Source: Macrosoma leucophasiata
Lineage: Eukaryota; Arthropoda; Insecta; Lepidoptera; Hedylidae
Direction of reading: 5' to 3'
DNA length: 64,000 nucleotides
NCBI GenBank assembly: GCA_036365455.1
Contig: JAWQUS010000017.1
Coordinates: 11,780,001 to 11,844,000 of the forward strand
In this document: piece by piece, positions 52,891 through 63,065 of the stretch
How the letters are laid out: every line of letters starts with the position of its first letter
Position numbering within the stretch: position 1 is the first letter of the stretch
The notes under the pieces: generated by a model
The model's database searches: none
What the model saw: the letters and a program-made list of their open reading frames with translations, nothing else
What the model was told of the DNA's origin: nothing
Position numbers and translations under genes: made by a program

Positions 52891-53027
52891 GGGGGGGGGG
52901 AGAAACGGGTACCTAATCTTACCCTTTCAGTTTGGTATTGATATTTATTAATTCTTTTTGCACACGGATGATGTACAGAAGGCGGACAATACTTCAATGA
53001 AGTTTTGGATCCTTATTAAAGGATCAT

Positions 53028-53672
53028 TTGACAAGCAATATAATTAATCATTGTTACCCTGACCAATCATATAAACAAATAATTAATAAAATTAAGAATA
53101 CAAAAATTGACAGTGATTCAACTATAATAATAATGTTGGGAAATAGCTTAGGTCTCAAAAAAAAGGACATTGTTGATGGTGTTGACACCTTATTAAATCT
53201 AAATGTTAAAAATATAATGGTTTGTGCATTTCCCTACTCAGAATCATTGACATCAAGGGAAAATAATTATATTTATTATTTGAACAATGTAATTCATACA
53301 TTGACTTGTCGTCATAGTGACAAATTATTGTATTTTGACACTAATAAGTTTATTAGTGGATTTAAATTGACACGGGAAACTATGTATCTTCCCAAAAAAT
53401 ATAGGAAATTACTGGCTACGCTGATAGCCTATAATATTAACAATGTTATATGTAATATAGCAAATACTATTAGTAGTTTAGAGAGTAACATAAGTGTTAC
53501 CAATAATTTTATGAATGACGTAGAGTGTAATAGCATCCAACCCCTGATGACATCTGCCAACACCAGGGACTCTGAGTATTCTCTGGCACAGGAGGGAAAT
53601 ACAAACTGTACATCCTCGCTGACTGGTGTTGGCGGAGGCGTCATGGGTTGCACTCTCAATTATTTAAACTAG
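53028..53672 (+). pseudogene. LINE ORF1, esterase-like (SGNH-type) domain
   Basis: Open for 214 codons. STIIIMLGNSLGLKKKDIVD could be the block with the N of GND/S. FPYSES and KLLYFDTNKFI follow, and YLPKKYRKLLATLIAYNIN matches the C-terminal block where a D-x-x-H is expected. Here the expected His position seems to be Tyr, so catalysis is doubtful. An esterase domain in ORF1 is known for CR1-group LINEs. The open frame has no ATG context of its own and overlaps the ORF2 start by 25 bases (53648-53672). The assignment is by fold-like pattern only. Confidence 0.5.
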
Positions 53673-54510
53673 ATTCTAAGACAGAAGAAGTTACCAATAT
53701 TGAACATACTAATAAACCGGTATCTTCTGGCATTTGCACTTTTAATAAGGTCAACAGTTTGGTAGTATTACACCAAAATATTCAAGGGTTGCATTCCAAG
53801 TTATTGGAATTAGAACTAGTTCTGGAGAAATTCCAGTATGACATTGTTTGTTTATCTGAACATTGGTTAAAAGAAAACCAAATCTTGATTAATTATAAGA
53901 ATTATTCTGTTGTTAGTTGTTACAATCGAAAAGTTATGCAACATGGTGGCACTTTAATTTTGATAAAAAACTCAATTAAATCCAGGGAACGTAAAGACAT
54001 AGTTGAGTTATCGATTGAACATATTGTAGAAGATTCTTGTGTTGAGCTGGATAAGCATATAATAGTGTGCGCTTATAGACCATCAAATGATCAGAATTTG
54101 AATGTGTCTGAGTTCACTATGGAAGATTTGTTAAAAAAACTATGTTCAGGTAGAAAGTCTGTAATTGTATGTGGTGATTTTAACATTAATATTTTAGAAA
54201 ATAATTCAAACAGCAATATATTACTGAATCTATTTAAATCATTCAACTTATGCAATGTTTTTTGGAACCCACCCGAGTGAGCCCAACCTCGGCTACTTGT
54301 ATAAATAATATCTTTTGTGAATGTAAATATATATCTACAAATATTGTTAACTATTTGCCATCTGATCATAGCGGCCAGACAATTACTTTTGACGTAGATA
54401 TACCTTCCAGCAAAATTGAAAAAACACATAGACCAGTAACATCTGTTAGATTGAATAACTTCAATAATATTTTAAAAGCTGAAAATGATGTTTTTAAAAT
54501 TTTGACATAA
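53648..54510 (+). pseudogene. LINE ORF2 endonuclease, one frameshift
   Basis: LHQNIQGLHSKLLELELVLE, then DIVCLSEHWL (catalytic E), CAYRPSN, VIVCGDFNINIL (GDFN), a shift at about 54256-54262 in a T run, then SATCINNIF (the usual TxIDNIF, with N for D) and LPSDHSGQTITF (SDH). This is the APE-type endonuclease that nicks target DNA. Residues are mostly kept apart from the IDN change. Frames: 53648-54280 and 54250-54510. Confidence 0.85.
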
Positions 54511-55801
54511 GTAGTGCAAATGATTTTTATGCACAATTTTTTGATACTATTAATACACATTTTAATAATATCTTTAAAATTAGAACAAGAACCGCAAAGT
54601 GTAAATTTAGTTTTTGTGACTGGGCAACTGATGGCATTCGAAGAAGTAGGGAACGATTAAAACTTTTCTTAAAACTTATATGCAAAATCCAAATTTTAAC
54701 AAGTATGTCGCTACATATTCAAAAAAATTTAAAAGAGTTTGTAAAAACGCAAAGTCAATTTATATAAGCAATAAAATTAAAAATGCAGACGATAAAATGA
54801 AGGCGACCTGGAAAATAATAAATAGTGAAACAGGCAAAAACAAGCGGTCTGAAACTCGTGTCCTTTTGGAGACACCACAGGGTATTTTAGGCTCAGATTT
54901 AGACATTGCTACACACTTTGAAGATTACTTTGCTAATATTCCATTCAAAATTACGGCACCTTTAAATTCTTCTACTGGAATATCGATTGACTTTCTTAAA
55001 AGGAACGTAGAGCCTTGTCATATTAAACTAACTTTTAATCATATTAGTCCACAAACAATCATATCCACATTTAATCAGCTCAAAAACAAAGCTACTGAAG
55101 ATATTTATGGTATATCTGTTAAAGTGTGTAATGCGATTATTAGTACTGTAGCGCCTTATTTATCTTCAATTTTTAATTTATGTATTGAGCAGGGAATCTT
55201 TCCGGATTTGTTAAAACTGAGCAAAGTCGTACCATTATTTAAATCAGGGGATAGTAAAGACCCGAATAATTATAGGCCGGTATCTGTTCTTCCCGTTATT
55301 AGTAAAGTTTTCGAGAAAGTGATACTTAATCAATTGCTGCAGCACTTTAATAAAAATAAGATCTTACACCACCAACAATTTGGTTTCACAAAAGGTTATA
55401 ATACAATTGATGCCGGTGTTGCTTTACTTAAACATATTTATGAAGCTTGGGGAGGTTCGCAGGATGCTATAGGAATCTTTTGTGACCTCTCTACAGCATT
55501 CGACTGCGTGGACCAAAATACTTTAATGTGCAAACTTGAGCACTATGGCCTTGGATATAAAGCCCTTCAACTTATTAAATCGTATCTAGAAAACCGGGAA
55601 CAGAAAATACAAGTTAACGGAGTAAAATCACCAGGGTCTAAAGTAAAAATGGGTGTACCACAGGGCTCGATATTAGGTCCATTTCTGTATTTAGTATATA
55701 TAAATGATTTGCTCCATTTGATGCCCATCAGTGAGCCTAAAACAATTTTATTTGCCGATGATACCTCGCTGGTCTTTAAAGTGAATAGAAAAGAATTATG
55801 A
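54511..55801 (+). pseudogene. LINE ORF2 reverse transcriptase, catalytic core intact
   Basis: After frame breaks at 54511-54680 a 373-codon open frame holds the whole palm: GDSKDPNNYRPVSVLPVISK, FGFTKGYNTIDAGVALLKHI, motif A (GIFCDLSTAFDCVD), motif B (MGVPQGSILGPFLYLVYIND) and motif C (ILFADDTSLVF). Both motif C aspartates and the motif A aspartate are present. The frame is lost at 55799 just after motif C, so the product would lack the thumb. Upstream text (KSFCDWATDGIRRSRERL) fits the linker. Confidence 0.9.
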
Positions 55802-56604
55802 TACTATTAATAAAGCCATACAAGAAGTACATAATTGGTTTACAGTAAATAATCTTGCATTAAATAGTAAAAAAAACTAAATGTATTCGTTTTACTCTTC
55901 CAAATGTCAAAAGTAAAGAAGGGGAAATATTCTTCAACAATGATAAAACACAATTTGTTAGTGAAGCTGTCTTCTTGGGTATAACGCTTGATTCAAAATT
56001 GCAATGGGGTCCTCATATTATACTGTTAGGAAAACGTCTAAGTTCTGCTGCTTATGCCGTCAGGAAGATTAGACAGCTAACGGATGTCGACACTGCGAGA
56101 CTCGTTTATTTCAGCTACTTTCACAGTGTCATGTCCTACGGTATTCTGTTGTGGGGTCGGGCAGCTGAAATTGATTCCATATTTATATTACAAAAGAAAG
56201 CTATTAGTGCGATATATAACTTAAATAGTCGTGACTCCTTGAAAGAATTATTCAAGCAAATAAATATAATGACGGTCCCTTGCCAATATATTTATGAAAA
56301 TATATTGTATGCTAGGAAAAACTTGCACTTATTTAAGGAAATTAATGACATACATACTTATAATACCAGAAATAAAAATAAATTAGTAGTTCCAAGTTTT
56401 CGCTTATCGAAAACACATAAATGTTTCTTAACATGTTGTATACAGTTTTATAACAAAATTCCGTCCAACATTCTTGATCTTACAGATAATAAATTCTAGT
56501 CATGTATTAAACGCACACTATGTAAAAATGCGTACTATAGACTCGATGACTATCTAAAGGATAGAGATGCCTGGACAAATGCTGGTCTAGCTCCACAAGA
56601 CTAA
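55802..56604 (+). pseudogene. LINE ORF2 thumb and C-terminal region
   Basis: The frame resumes with NYDTINKAIQEVHNWFTVNN, shifts in the A run near 55869-55876, then reads FLGITLDSKLQWGPHI, FHSVMSYGILLWGRA and ISAIYNLNSRDSLKELF. A TAG at 56497-56499 interrupts it. The same frame continues through SCIKRTLCKNAYYRLDDYLK to a terminal TAA at 56602-56604, so the true protein end is about 35 codons beyond the first stop. Confidence 0.8.
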
Positions 56605-57033
56605 ACAATAATTTTGTGAAATGAATGTGCATTGTACTTCATATTGTAAAACATAGTTATAAGTGTCATTTTGTGAAAATAGTTTTAAGGAACATATTTT
56701 GAAAAGACCCTACTGAGTTTTGTTTTTGCAGGTTTTTTCTCAGTAATGTGGGCTTTGGAACTCTGCCAGTGAACGATAAAGAATGTCCCATATTTTTTTG
56801 TTTAGTCTTATCTTGTCGTTTGTAAAAGAAAGTATGGAACATTTTGTTGATACCTATTTTTATCATTAAGTATTTTTGGACTATTATTTATTTTATTTTG
56901 TTTACTGTGACATATTAATCAACGTATTAGTTGTTATTCGCTTTAATTTTATATTTGTAGTTTGACCTATCACAAGCAAATTCTATTATTTGCAAGTGAT
57001 TAAATGCATTTTTGAGTTTGAGTTTGAGTTTAT
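56605..57033 (+). other. LINE 3' UTR and hexamer-repeat tail
   Basis: Non-coding sequence after the ORF2 stop, ending with TTTTTGAGTTTGAGTTTGAG, a short tandem repeat typical of LINEs that use a microsatellite tail instead of poly(A). A MITE begins a few bases further on. Confidence 0.6.
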
Positions 57034-57040
57034 AATATTA

Positions 57041-57358
57041 AGGGCTATATTTCACCTGGGACACTTGTGGTCTCCGTAAACTACCAAAACTAGACACTAT
57101 ACAGACACCAGAATCGGCACACCATTGCGACAGTAGGTACCAAAATGACGGCCGAACTAGCGGCCGAGTGAATGAGAAAATATGGTGTCTCATACAGCGC
57201 TAATTAGTGGTGGCGCGACCTGCGTGCAGGCGCGACCAGAACCAGATCGCGCAGCTTAATTGGTTGCGCAACCAGGCGACTCTCTATAGAGCTGTATACA
57301 TTTTGTTGGTAGCGGCGACTGGTTGTGCCACCATGGTTTCCCGGTGAAATATAGCCCT
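57041..57358. mobile_element. MITE, 318 bp
   Basis: Inverted ends AGGGCTATATTTCACC and GGTGAAATATAGCCCT, perfect for 16 bp and extending imperfectly into GGGA/TCCC. TA lies on both sides, consistent with a TA or TTA-type duplication, so the superfamily is left open. The interior is rich in GCGCGACC and GGCGCGACCAG words. Non-coding. It inserted at the tail of the preceding LINE, so it is younger than that LINE. Confidence 0.82.
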
Positions 57359-58179
57359 TAGAAGATTATTAAGACAGGAATTCAATCTTGAAACCTACAC
57401 AAACATGCTCCATATTTTTACAATTTCTACAAAACTAAAGTAATCCGACACGTTTAAGATAATACAGATAAAATTAACTCCATATTCTTGGATAGTTGAA
57501 AACTGCGAGCGTTCATATTACACCAGAGTGGGTACTCGGAGTATCTAAATGAACTTTCTAAATGTCTCTATTTCGGTTTCGTTGGCATAAAATTTTATGG
57601 CAGCGTACCTGTTTTATAGGTCAAGTTAGTTACAACGTTATTACCAATTGCTAGAGAAATGTGTTCGTTCTATCTATTACTACCGAATTGGAGAGTGCTA
57701 AACGAATATAAATGTCGATGATTAGAAACAAGTAAATGAAATTGACTATTAATAAATAGCTATTGGATACATATATCTATCTATATCTCTATTCACTTAT
57801 CTACGGATAAGTATGTTATTTTAGTATCTGATGTTTCATAGATTGATGTTAATTGTAAAGATTTTGAATGCAATATACCTTCGTACGGATCCGTGCCTAA
57901 ATTACTTCGTACTTAGGTACCTGCTCTACGACCGGAAAAAGGGTGACGAAAAGATAGTAAGTATGATTTACGACTGTGCGAACTCATAGTGTGGGAGTTG
58001 GATTCGTATTTAGCAAGTTTATCAAGTTAAAGTGTTTAAAGTTTTTAAATTATGATTAATTACACATGACACAAGGGCAACAATCGCTCAGACAGATAAT
58101 TTTTTCGTGTTTTTTTTTCTTTTGTTATATTTTGGTCGGTAAGTGAGAACCCATCATGACTCGCATTCGCCGAGATTTA
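57359..58179. other. Unassigned DNA, little repeated
   Basis: No repeat family or coding motif seen. It may be ordinary host non-coding DNA. Confidence 0.3.
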
Positions 58180-58395
58180 CTAACAGAGTTGCGGACACAT
58201 CGCAACTTCGCGTAGAATTTAATTCTAAAACTAAAGTAGCCCATGTTACTCCTCATAACTTTAGCTATCTGCCAATGAAAGTCCAGAGATTAGCCGTGAC
58301 AAACAGACACAGATAGACAAAATTGTAAAAATGTTATTTTGGTATATGTAATGTGCATTTATGCAAAAAGCGGTTATTTATATTACAACACACAA
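58180..58395 (+). repeat. LINE-3'-end-like repeat (family G4 type)
   Basis: Keeps CATGTTACTCCTCATAACTT, TCTGCCAATGAAAGTCC, GACAAACAGACACAGATAGA, GTAAAAATGTTATTTTGG and a CAAAAAGCGGTTATTTATAT end, in the order of the 25.3- and 42.4-kb copies but in plus orientation. Confidence 0.6.
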
Positions 58396-58560
58396 ACAGC
58401 ACTTCTATAGCTTAGTGGTAAAGCGGCTGGACTGATTATCCTGAGGTCGAAGGTTCAATTCCTGCCCGAAGTCAAATTTATCTTTCCCATTTTTCTTTAT
58501 TGTCTAAAGTTCACTCGCATGTGTTATTGCGAAAAATAAAAATATTACAACACGCAAATA
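58396..58560 (+). mobile_element. tRNA-derived SINE (family C), third copy
   Basis: ACTTCTATAGCTTAGTGGTA (A box), GAAGGTTCAATTCCTGCCCG (B box), GAAGTCAAATTTATCTTTCC body and a TTATTGCGAAAAATAAAA end. Same head and body as 26797-27272. B-box base changes suggest decay. Confidence 0.7.
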
Positions 58561-59331
58561 CTCCAATTATATTTATTTGTATTGACTATATGTAAATATA
58601 CAAGACGAAATAACATCGCAAAATAATTCGAAATAATACATTAGCAAACGTCTCTCAGATAAATATAAATCTTTCGTGTTTAATATTTCTCTCGGAAGGT
58701 CCCCTGGTATGTAATTTTCTTTCACTTGGCAATTTCATCACGTTGAATTTGGAATAATTTATCAAATTGTAGGATGCACATGCACCCTGGCTCAGCTGCG
58801 CATACTCACACAGCAAAACCAATTTTTTATCTCCCCTTCCTGATGCGTCAGCAATGCCGCAACTGAGGGAACAAATCAGTGGGGAAACTCAAGGCAAAGA
58901 ATCTTGCGAACTACTTGTAGATACGAATCTAAATAGGAGTTTTGGTTCGGAAAACGAATTTTTAAGATCGGCGATAAGCGGAATTTAATTTGATAGGAAA
59001 TTGTTCACTTCCAAAGTCTGCGGGCAAGGTATTCGGATATTTGTGGGAGAAATAAATGGGGATGAGGTACGTGCATATGAGGGGCCTGATTATGAATGGT
59101 GCGAATTTTTGAAATGCATCGAGACTTAATTGGAATGCTTTAGATATTCTAGATTTATTCTCTGTTTAGACACTGAAGTCATTTTTTTTATTTGTATAAG
59201 CGTTTCCCCTAAATTCGCCTTATTTCACGTCTTATGTTCTTCTTCTTTCCGTAGTAAGTACCTTCCTACTAGCAATTTTTTTGAGGCTTATATCAATTTG
59301 CGCTCGTTGTTCCGAAGTGAAGTTCTGATCA
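58561..59331. other. Unassigned DNA, little repeated
   Basis: The frame 59130-59378 (82 aa) shows no domain. GCATCGAGACTTAAT (59118) resembles GCATCGAGACGTCAAT (63655), the only cross-match seen. It may be host non-coding sequence. Confidence 0.35.
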
Positions 59332-59497
59332 GTAATGTACGACCCTGTTATTTCTGGCATAGAGGTATTACAACTTAGATCTTAGGAGTAGCAACGCATC
59401 TACATTGAAATCTCTGGTTTTTTGTGAGTTATATGCTACGGTATAGTGATAACATCAATGTGATCTGCATGCTTGTTTAACCATTCTCTACTATAAT
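59332..59497 (+). repeat. RepA, 5'-truncated, diverged
   Basis: AGTAATGTACGACCCTG, TCTGGCATAGAGG, AGCAACGCATCTACATTG and AACATCAATGTGATCTGCAT. No tail remains. Confidence 0.6.
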
Positions 59498-59504
59498 TTG
59501 CCAT

Positions 59505-59975
59505 AAAAAACCCGGCCAAGTGCGAGTCTGACTCGCGCACGAATGGTTCCGTACAATCATCTATAAAAGAAATCCACGTTTGTTATATTCAAGTTTATTA
59601 AGATCGAGTAGAAAATGGTTAAAGATAACGTTTGTTGTATGGGAGCCTCCTTTATTACTAAGATACTTTATTTTTATTTCAATATTTATTTTGAAAGGTA
59701 ATATACAATTGAATATTCTGTGAAAATTTTAAGTATCTAACTGCTATCGTTCTTAATATTGACCAAAAATACGAAAAAACACGTTTGCTGTACCATTTTT
59801 TGTATTTAGTATTTGTTGTTATACCTAGCGGCAACGGAACTATATAATTGTATGAAAATTTCAGCTTTCTTGCTATCACGGTTTATGAGATACAGCCTGG
59901 AGACAGACAGACAGACAGCAGAGGCTTAGTAATACGGTCCCGTTTTTATATTTGAGGTATGGAACCCTAAAAATA
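59505..59975 (+). repeat. Interspersed repeat (family H), about 470 bp
   Basis: AACCCGGCCAAGTGCGAGTC, then GCGCACGAATGGTTCCGTAC at the left; AGACAGACAGACAGACAGCA, GTCCCGTTTTTA and GAGGTATGGAACCCTAAAAA at the right. From memory this layout is abundant in insects. Mobilisation class unknown. Fragments at 37291 and 46012-46066. Confidence 0.6.
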
Positions 59976-60420
59976 CATTCATACATATACTGTTCTTAAA
60001 CAAATTCCTGTTAATTAACGTCACGTGTAAACATCAGTAAAACTGATAAAACGAATTCACTAATTAAGTTCGACATTTCAAGTGAAGCTTCAACCGCCTG
60101 GGAAATCACGGTACAAATTAAAATTCAGATATTAGTGTAATAAAAAAAATTGTGCACATAGCAATTAATTACGAAGCTTAATTAAGGAATTAAATTAGGA
60201 GTGCAGCGAAAGGTGCTCTCGGAATAATTACGATATTGGTGCCGAACGAGATCGATTTCTAACCAATAAATTACGCGGTGCAAATTAATTACGGGGTCTG
60301 CTGCGTCCGCCTCCGACGACATTCCGAATCAAGTACACGCTAATTGCAGTTGTCAGTAATTACGTCAGAGTGAGCTGTGTAATTAAAAATTTTTATTTTT
60401 ATAATTAATTATGTAGGTAT
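59976..60420. other. Little-repeated stretch with AATTACG cluster
   Basis: No repeat family found. Five copies of AATTACG occur on one strand at 60167, 60226, 60269, 60287 and 60358, with further TAATTA words (60164, 60284, 60402). A clustered homeodomain-like binding array is possible, though AT-richness inflates such counts. Confidence 0.4.
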
Positions 60421-60634
60421 TTTTTTAATGTAATAAAAGTGGCAAACAAGCATGCAGTTCACATTCATGTTAAGTGATGACCGCAGCCTATAGACACCCA
60501 CACAATGACCAGAGGTCAAAATGCAGATTCGCTGCCACTCCTGAGGCATTAGGTGTTATGCCTCTGTGCTGGAAATTACAGAGCCGTACATTACCACCTG
60601 ACCGGAACACGATAGTGCTGAACACTACCATCTA
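60421..60634 (-). repeat. RepA, 5'-truncated, facing another
   Basis: A T-run start, then AAGTGGCAAACAAGCATGCA to ACACTACCATCTA, where it meets an inverted RepA piece. Confidence 0.8.
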
Positions 60635-60712
60635 GTGGTAATGTATGGCCTTGTAATTTCGGGCACATACTCGTAGTTATAATACCTTAGGTTTCTAAAG
60701 CGGCAACGCATA
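60635..60712 (+). repeat. RepA piece in opposite orientation
   Basis: GTGGTAATGTATGGCCTTGT, GTAATTTCGGGCACATACTC and GGCAACGCATAGC. It lies directly against the minus-strand RepA, a head-to-head composite. Confidence 0.65.
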
Positions 60713-60845
60713 GCGAAACTCAAGTGACAGTGGGTAGGGCTTGAAGAATCGACGGCCGTTAGGGCAGAAGAGTTCTCAAATGGTGACCGCGTAGGTACTA
60801 GGTGGACCGGTGACTTTATGGAGATCGTGGGCAATCGCTGTAACA
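60713..60845 (+). pseudogene. LINE C-terminal scrap (RTE-like)
   Basis: One frame reads EESTAVRAEEFSNGDRV then TRWTGDFMEIVGNRC. R-W-T-x-D-x-x-x-x-V-G-x-R is the common tail text of RTE-type and allied LINE proteins. Short and single copy here, so the family call is weak. Confidence 0.4.
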
Positions 60846-60919
60846 CAAACACACACGCACATTCGCGCAAGCGCCCTGCGCCGCCTAAACGTAACAGCAG
60901 GCGTAGGCATATATAGGCG

Positions 60920-61435
60920 TATCCAACAGTAGAGCGTCATCTCTTTCGTACCTTAACTATGTGACGATTGGCGACCATGTCGAACAAGTTTTGACCAACG
61001 TAACTTTACGCCTGTAATCCCCGAAGGGGTTGGTAGAGGTAAATGCATGCATTCAATCATACATGCAAACACCCACTATTCGCCGGTTACGTTTTGGCCC
61101 ATGTAACAGGTGGCGAACTTGTTGCCATCTCCGGGTACATTACCAAACTCCAAGGTACTGGGAAACTTCCAGAAAATGGAAAAATCCCAATAGAACCACA
61201 GATAAAAGATTTTAAACCGTTATCTCTGATAGTCCCCGACCCGGGAATCGTACCCAGGACCTCCAGCTTAGTAGTAGTGGCCTGCTACCACGGGGCTACT
61301 GAGGCAGTTAAGTTAAGTTTTGACCAATACCGGAATATCAGTGCTTACGTAGGAAGTGTACAGCAGAGATAACGCTCTACAAAGTCGAATCTAGTTCGTA
61401 TTGTCGCTTTTGTAGGCGTATTTCTTGTTGGATTC
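60920..61435. mobile_element. Palindromic TIR element, copy 3, split by a SINE
   Basis: Left piece GTAGAGCGTCATCTCTTTCG to AAGTTTTGACCAA; right piece resumes TTTTGACCAATACCGGAATA to GAGATAACGCTCTAC and TTTGTAGGCGTATTTC. The SINE sits at the AAGTTTTGACCAA word conserved in the other copies. The ends differ somewhat from copies 1 and 2. Confidence 0.65.
60999..61314 (-). mobile_element. tRNA-derived SINE (family E), nested
   Basis: 13-bp duplications AAGTTTTGACCAA at 60986-60998 and 61315-61327. On the minus strand the head is CTCAGTAGCCCCGTGGTAGC (A box) with GGGTACGATTCCCGG (B box), then the body, ending CCCCTTCGGGGATTACAGGC and a short tail. The overlapping plus-strand frames (61030-61372) are shadows of it. 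Single copy in this window. Confidence 0.85.
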
Positions 61436-61569
61436 ACAGTAGAAAGAGTGGGGGATACTTCCTCTCCTACGCCACGGTAGCGGTCTACTCTCCCTCCGTT
61501 TTACGAATTTTCGATCAGGTCACGTGACCTGACGCGACTTGAACATTTATTTTCATAATTCATTATTCT
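61436..61569. other. Unassigned DNA
   Basis: TCAGGTCACGTGACCTGA (61516-61533) is a perfect 18-bp palindrome. Nothing else recognised. Confidence 0.4.
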
Positions 61570-61733
61570 TTATTTGCCTCCATGTACAATTAGTGAAAGG
61601 TGTTAGGGGTATGGGTTAGTATGGTACAGGGCCCGGTTAGGTCATTGCAAATTAGGAGCGGATCGTGAGGTTTTATTATTTTAATTTAAATTTTTCGTAA
61701 AATCTTTGTATTGTGGTTTTAACTATATTTTTT

Positions 61734-62295
61734 TTAATTTGATTTGTCCGTTAGATATTCATTTATTGTGTAATAACACTTTTGTATGAGAAATTCTTTT
61801 GATTTTTTGCTAAAACATTTAGGATTGGGTTCTTCTTTTAAGTTTTTTGGTAAAGCGTTGTAAATAGTTATTGCTCTATAATGTGGACTTGTTTTGTATA
61901 TTTGCATCAATGGTGTCGGGAGTTTAAGCTTATCGTTACGTCTTATGTTGGAACAAAACTCGATTTTTTCTAAATTTTTCTTCACAAATATTGCAGTTTC
62001 AAGAATATATATGGATGGGAATGTTAAGATTTTATTTGATAGAAAATGAGGTTTACAACTTGTTCTCGATTTTAGATTGTATATGGATACGATTGTATAT
62101 TGTATGAAGGATAAAAATATCCTCTGCGTCTGTACTGTGCCCCCACAGAAAGACACCATAACTAATCCAGGAAAATGCATAAGTGTAATAGGCTGATAGA
62201 GCAGAATCTAAATTTGTGTTTATTTTGAGTTTAATTGCGAGCGCATATATAAACTGTGATAATTTAGATCTCAATTTTCCGATGTGACTTTCCAA
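61734..62295 (-). pseudogene. LINE RT C-terminal region
   Basis: Two overlapping frames: 62295-62053 (MESHIGKLRSKLSQFIYALA, SWISYGVFLWGHSTDAEDIF) and 62180-61734 (SIYNLKSRTSCKPHF, ALPKNLKEEPNPK, EYLTDKSN). A frameshift near 62100 separates them. It corresponds to the thumb and tail of Jockey/CR1-type ORF2. Confidence 0.75.
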
Positions 62296-62406
62296 TTTAA
62301 ATTTGTGTCTATGTTGATTCCTAAAAGAGTAAATTCATTTGTTTCTTGAATGTTTAATTGTGTTGATATCTGATTTAGATTAAGTGTAAATTAATTATTA
62401 ATTATA

Positions 62407-62995
62407 TTATTTACATTTCTGGTAAGGTCTGAATTGGATCATTTTGGTTTTTTTAACGTTTATTTCAAGATTATGTTCTAAAAGCCAGTTTTGAATTTTG
62501 TGAAAGGTCTGTATCATTTCGTTGAAGTTAGACGAGTTTTGACAACTGAAAAGTAAAGATACATCATCTGCGAATAATACACAAAGTGAATCAATGATAC
62601 TCGGTAAATCATTGATATACGCTAAGAATAGTATACACCCGAGGACGCTACCTTGAGGTATAGACCAGTTTGTGACTATAATATTCGAGGGCACCCTTAT
62701 TACTTCTCCTGTTATCTCGTCGTAGTATTCGATTTCGACTAATTGTTTTCTGTTTTCAAGATACGAGCGGAACCAGTTGTGAGCTTTGCCGCGGATGCCT
62801 AGGCTGTAGAGTTTGCTAAGCAATACTGAGTGGGATTTAGACATGTCTAACAGAATCTCCACCCCATATGCTTTATCTCGTATTATATTAAAAACTTCCT
62901 GGATGTACTCGTATACTGCATGGGTTGTCGAATGATTTATTCGAAAACCGTGTTGATTTTTGTGTATTAGTTGGTATTTTTATAAGAATTTATAC
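62407..62995 (-). pseudogene. LINE RT palm, catalytic residues present
   Basis: Motif A region ILLDMSKSHSVLLSKL (D present, but the usual AFD after it replaced by SHS), LGIRGKAHNWFRSYLENRKQ, motif B IPQGSVLGCILFLAYINDLP and motif C VLFADDVSLLF. The start at 62862 is only a GTG. Upstream codons GFRINHSTTHAVYEYIQEVF continue in frame to a TAA near 62980. Confidence 0.85.
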
Positions 62996-63065
62996 ACTCG
63001 TCTCGCCATTATTTTTTCTATAATTTTGGATATCGATGGAAGTAAAGCTATAGGTCTATATTGCG

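Larger units (their letters stand above)
52012..57033 (+). mobile_element. CR1/Jockey-type LINE, near full length, frame-broken
   Basis: About 5 kb: an ORF1 region with coiled coil and esterase-like domain, endonuclease and RT ORF2, a C-terminal part, a 3' UTR of about 430 bp and a (GAGTTT)3-type tail at 57012-57032. All catalytic RT motifs survive, but six or more frameshifts or stops interrupt it. The two-ORF layout with an SGNH-like ORF1 and a microsatellite-like tail points to the CR1 group or an allied clade (Daphne/Kiri-like) rather than RTE or R1. Confidence 0.85.

Noticed and set aside
58396..58475. Functional tRNA gene
   Set aside because: The tRNA-like head continues into the SINE body shared with 26.8 and 27.1 kb, so it is a SINE head.
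61043..61372. 109-aa plus-strand open frame with protein-like composition
   Set aside because: It lies antisense to a tRNA-derived SINE with clear A and B boxes and a 13-bp target duplication.
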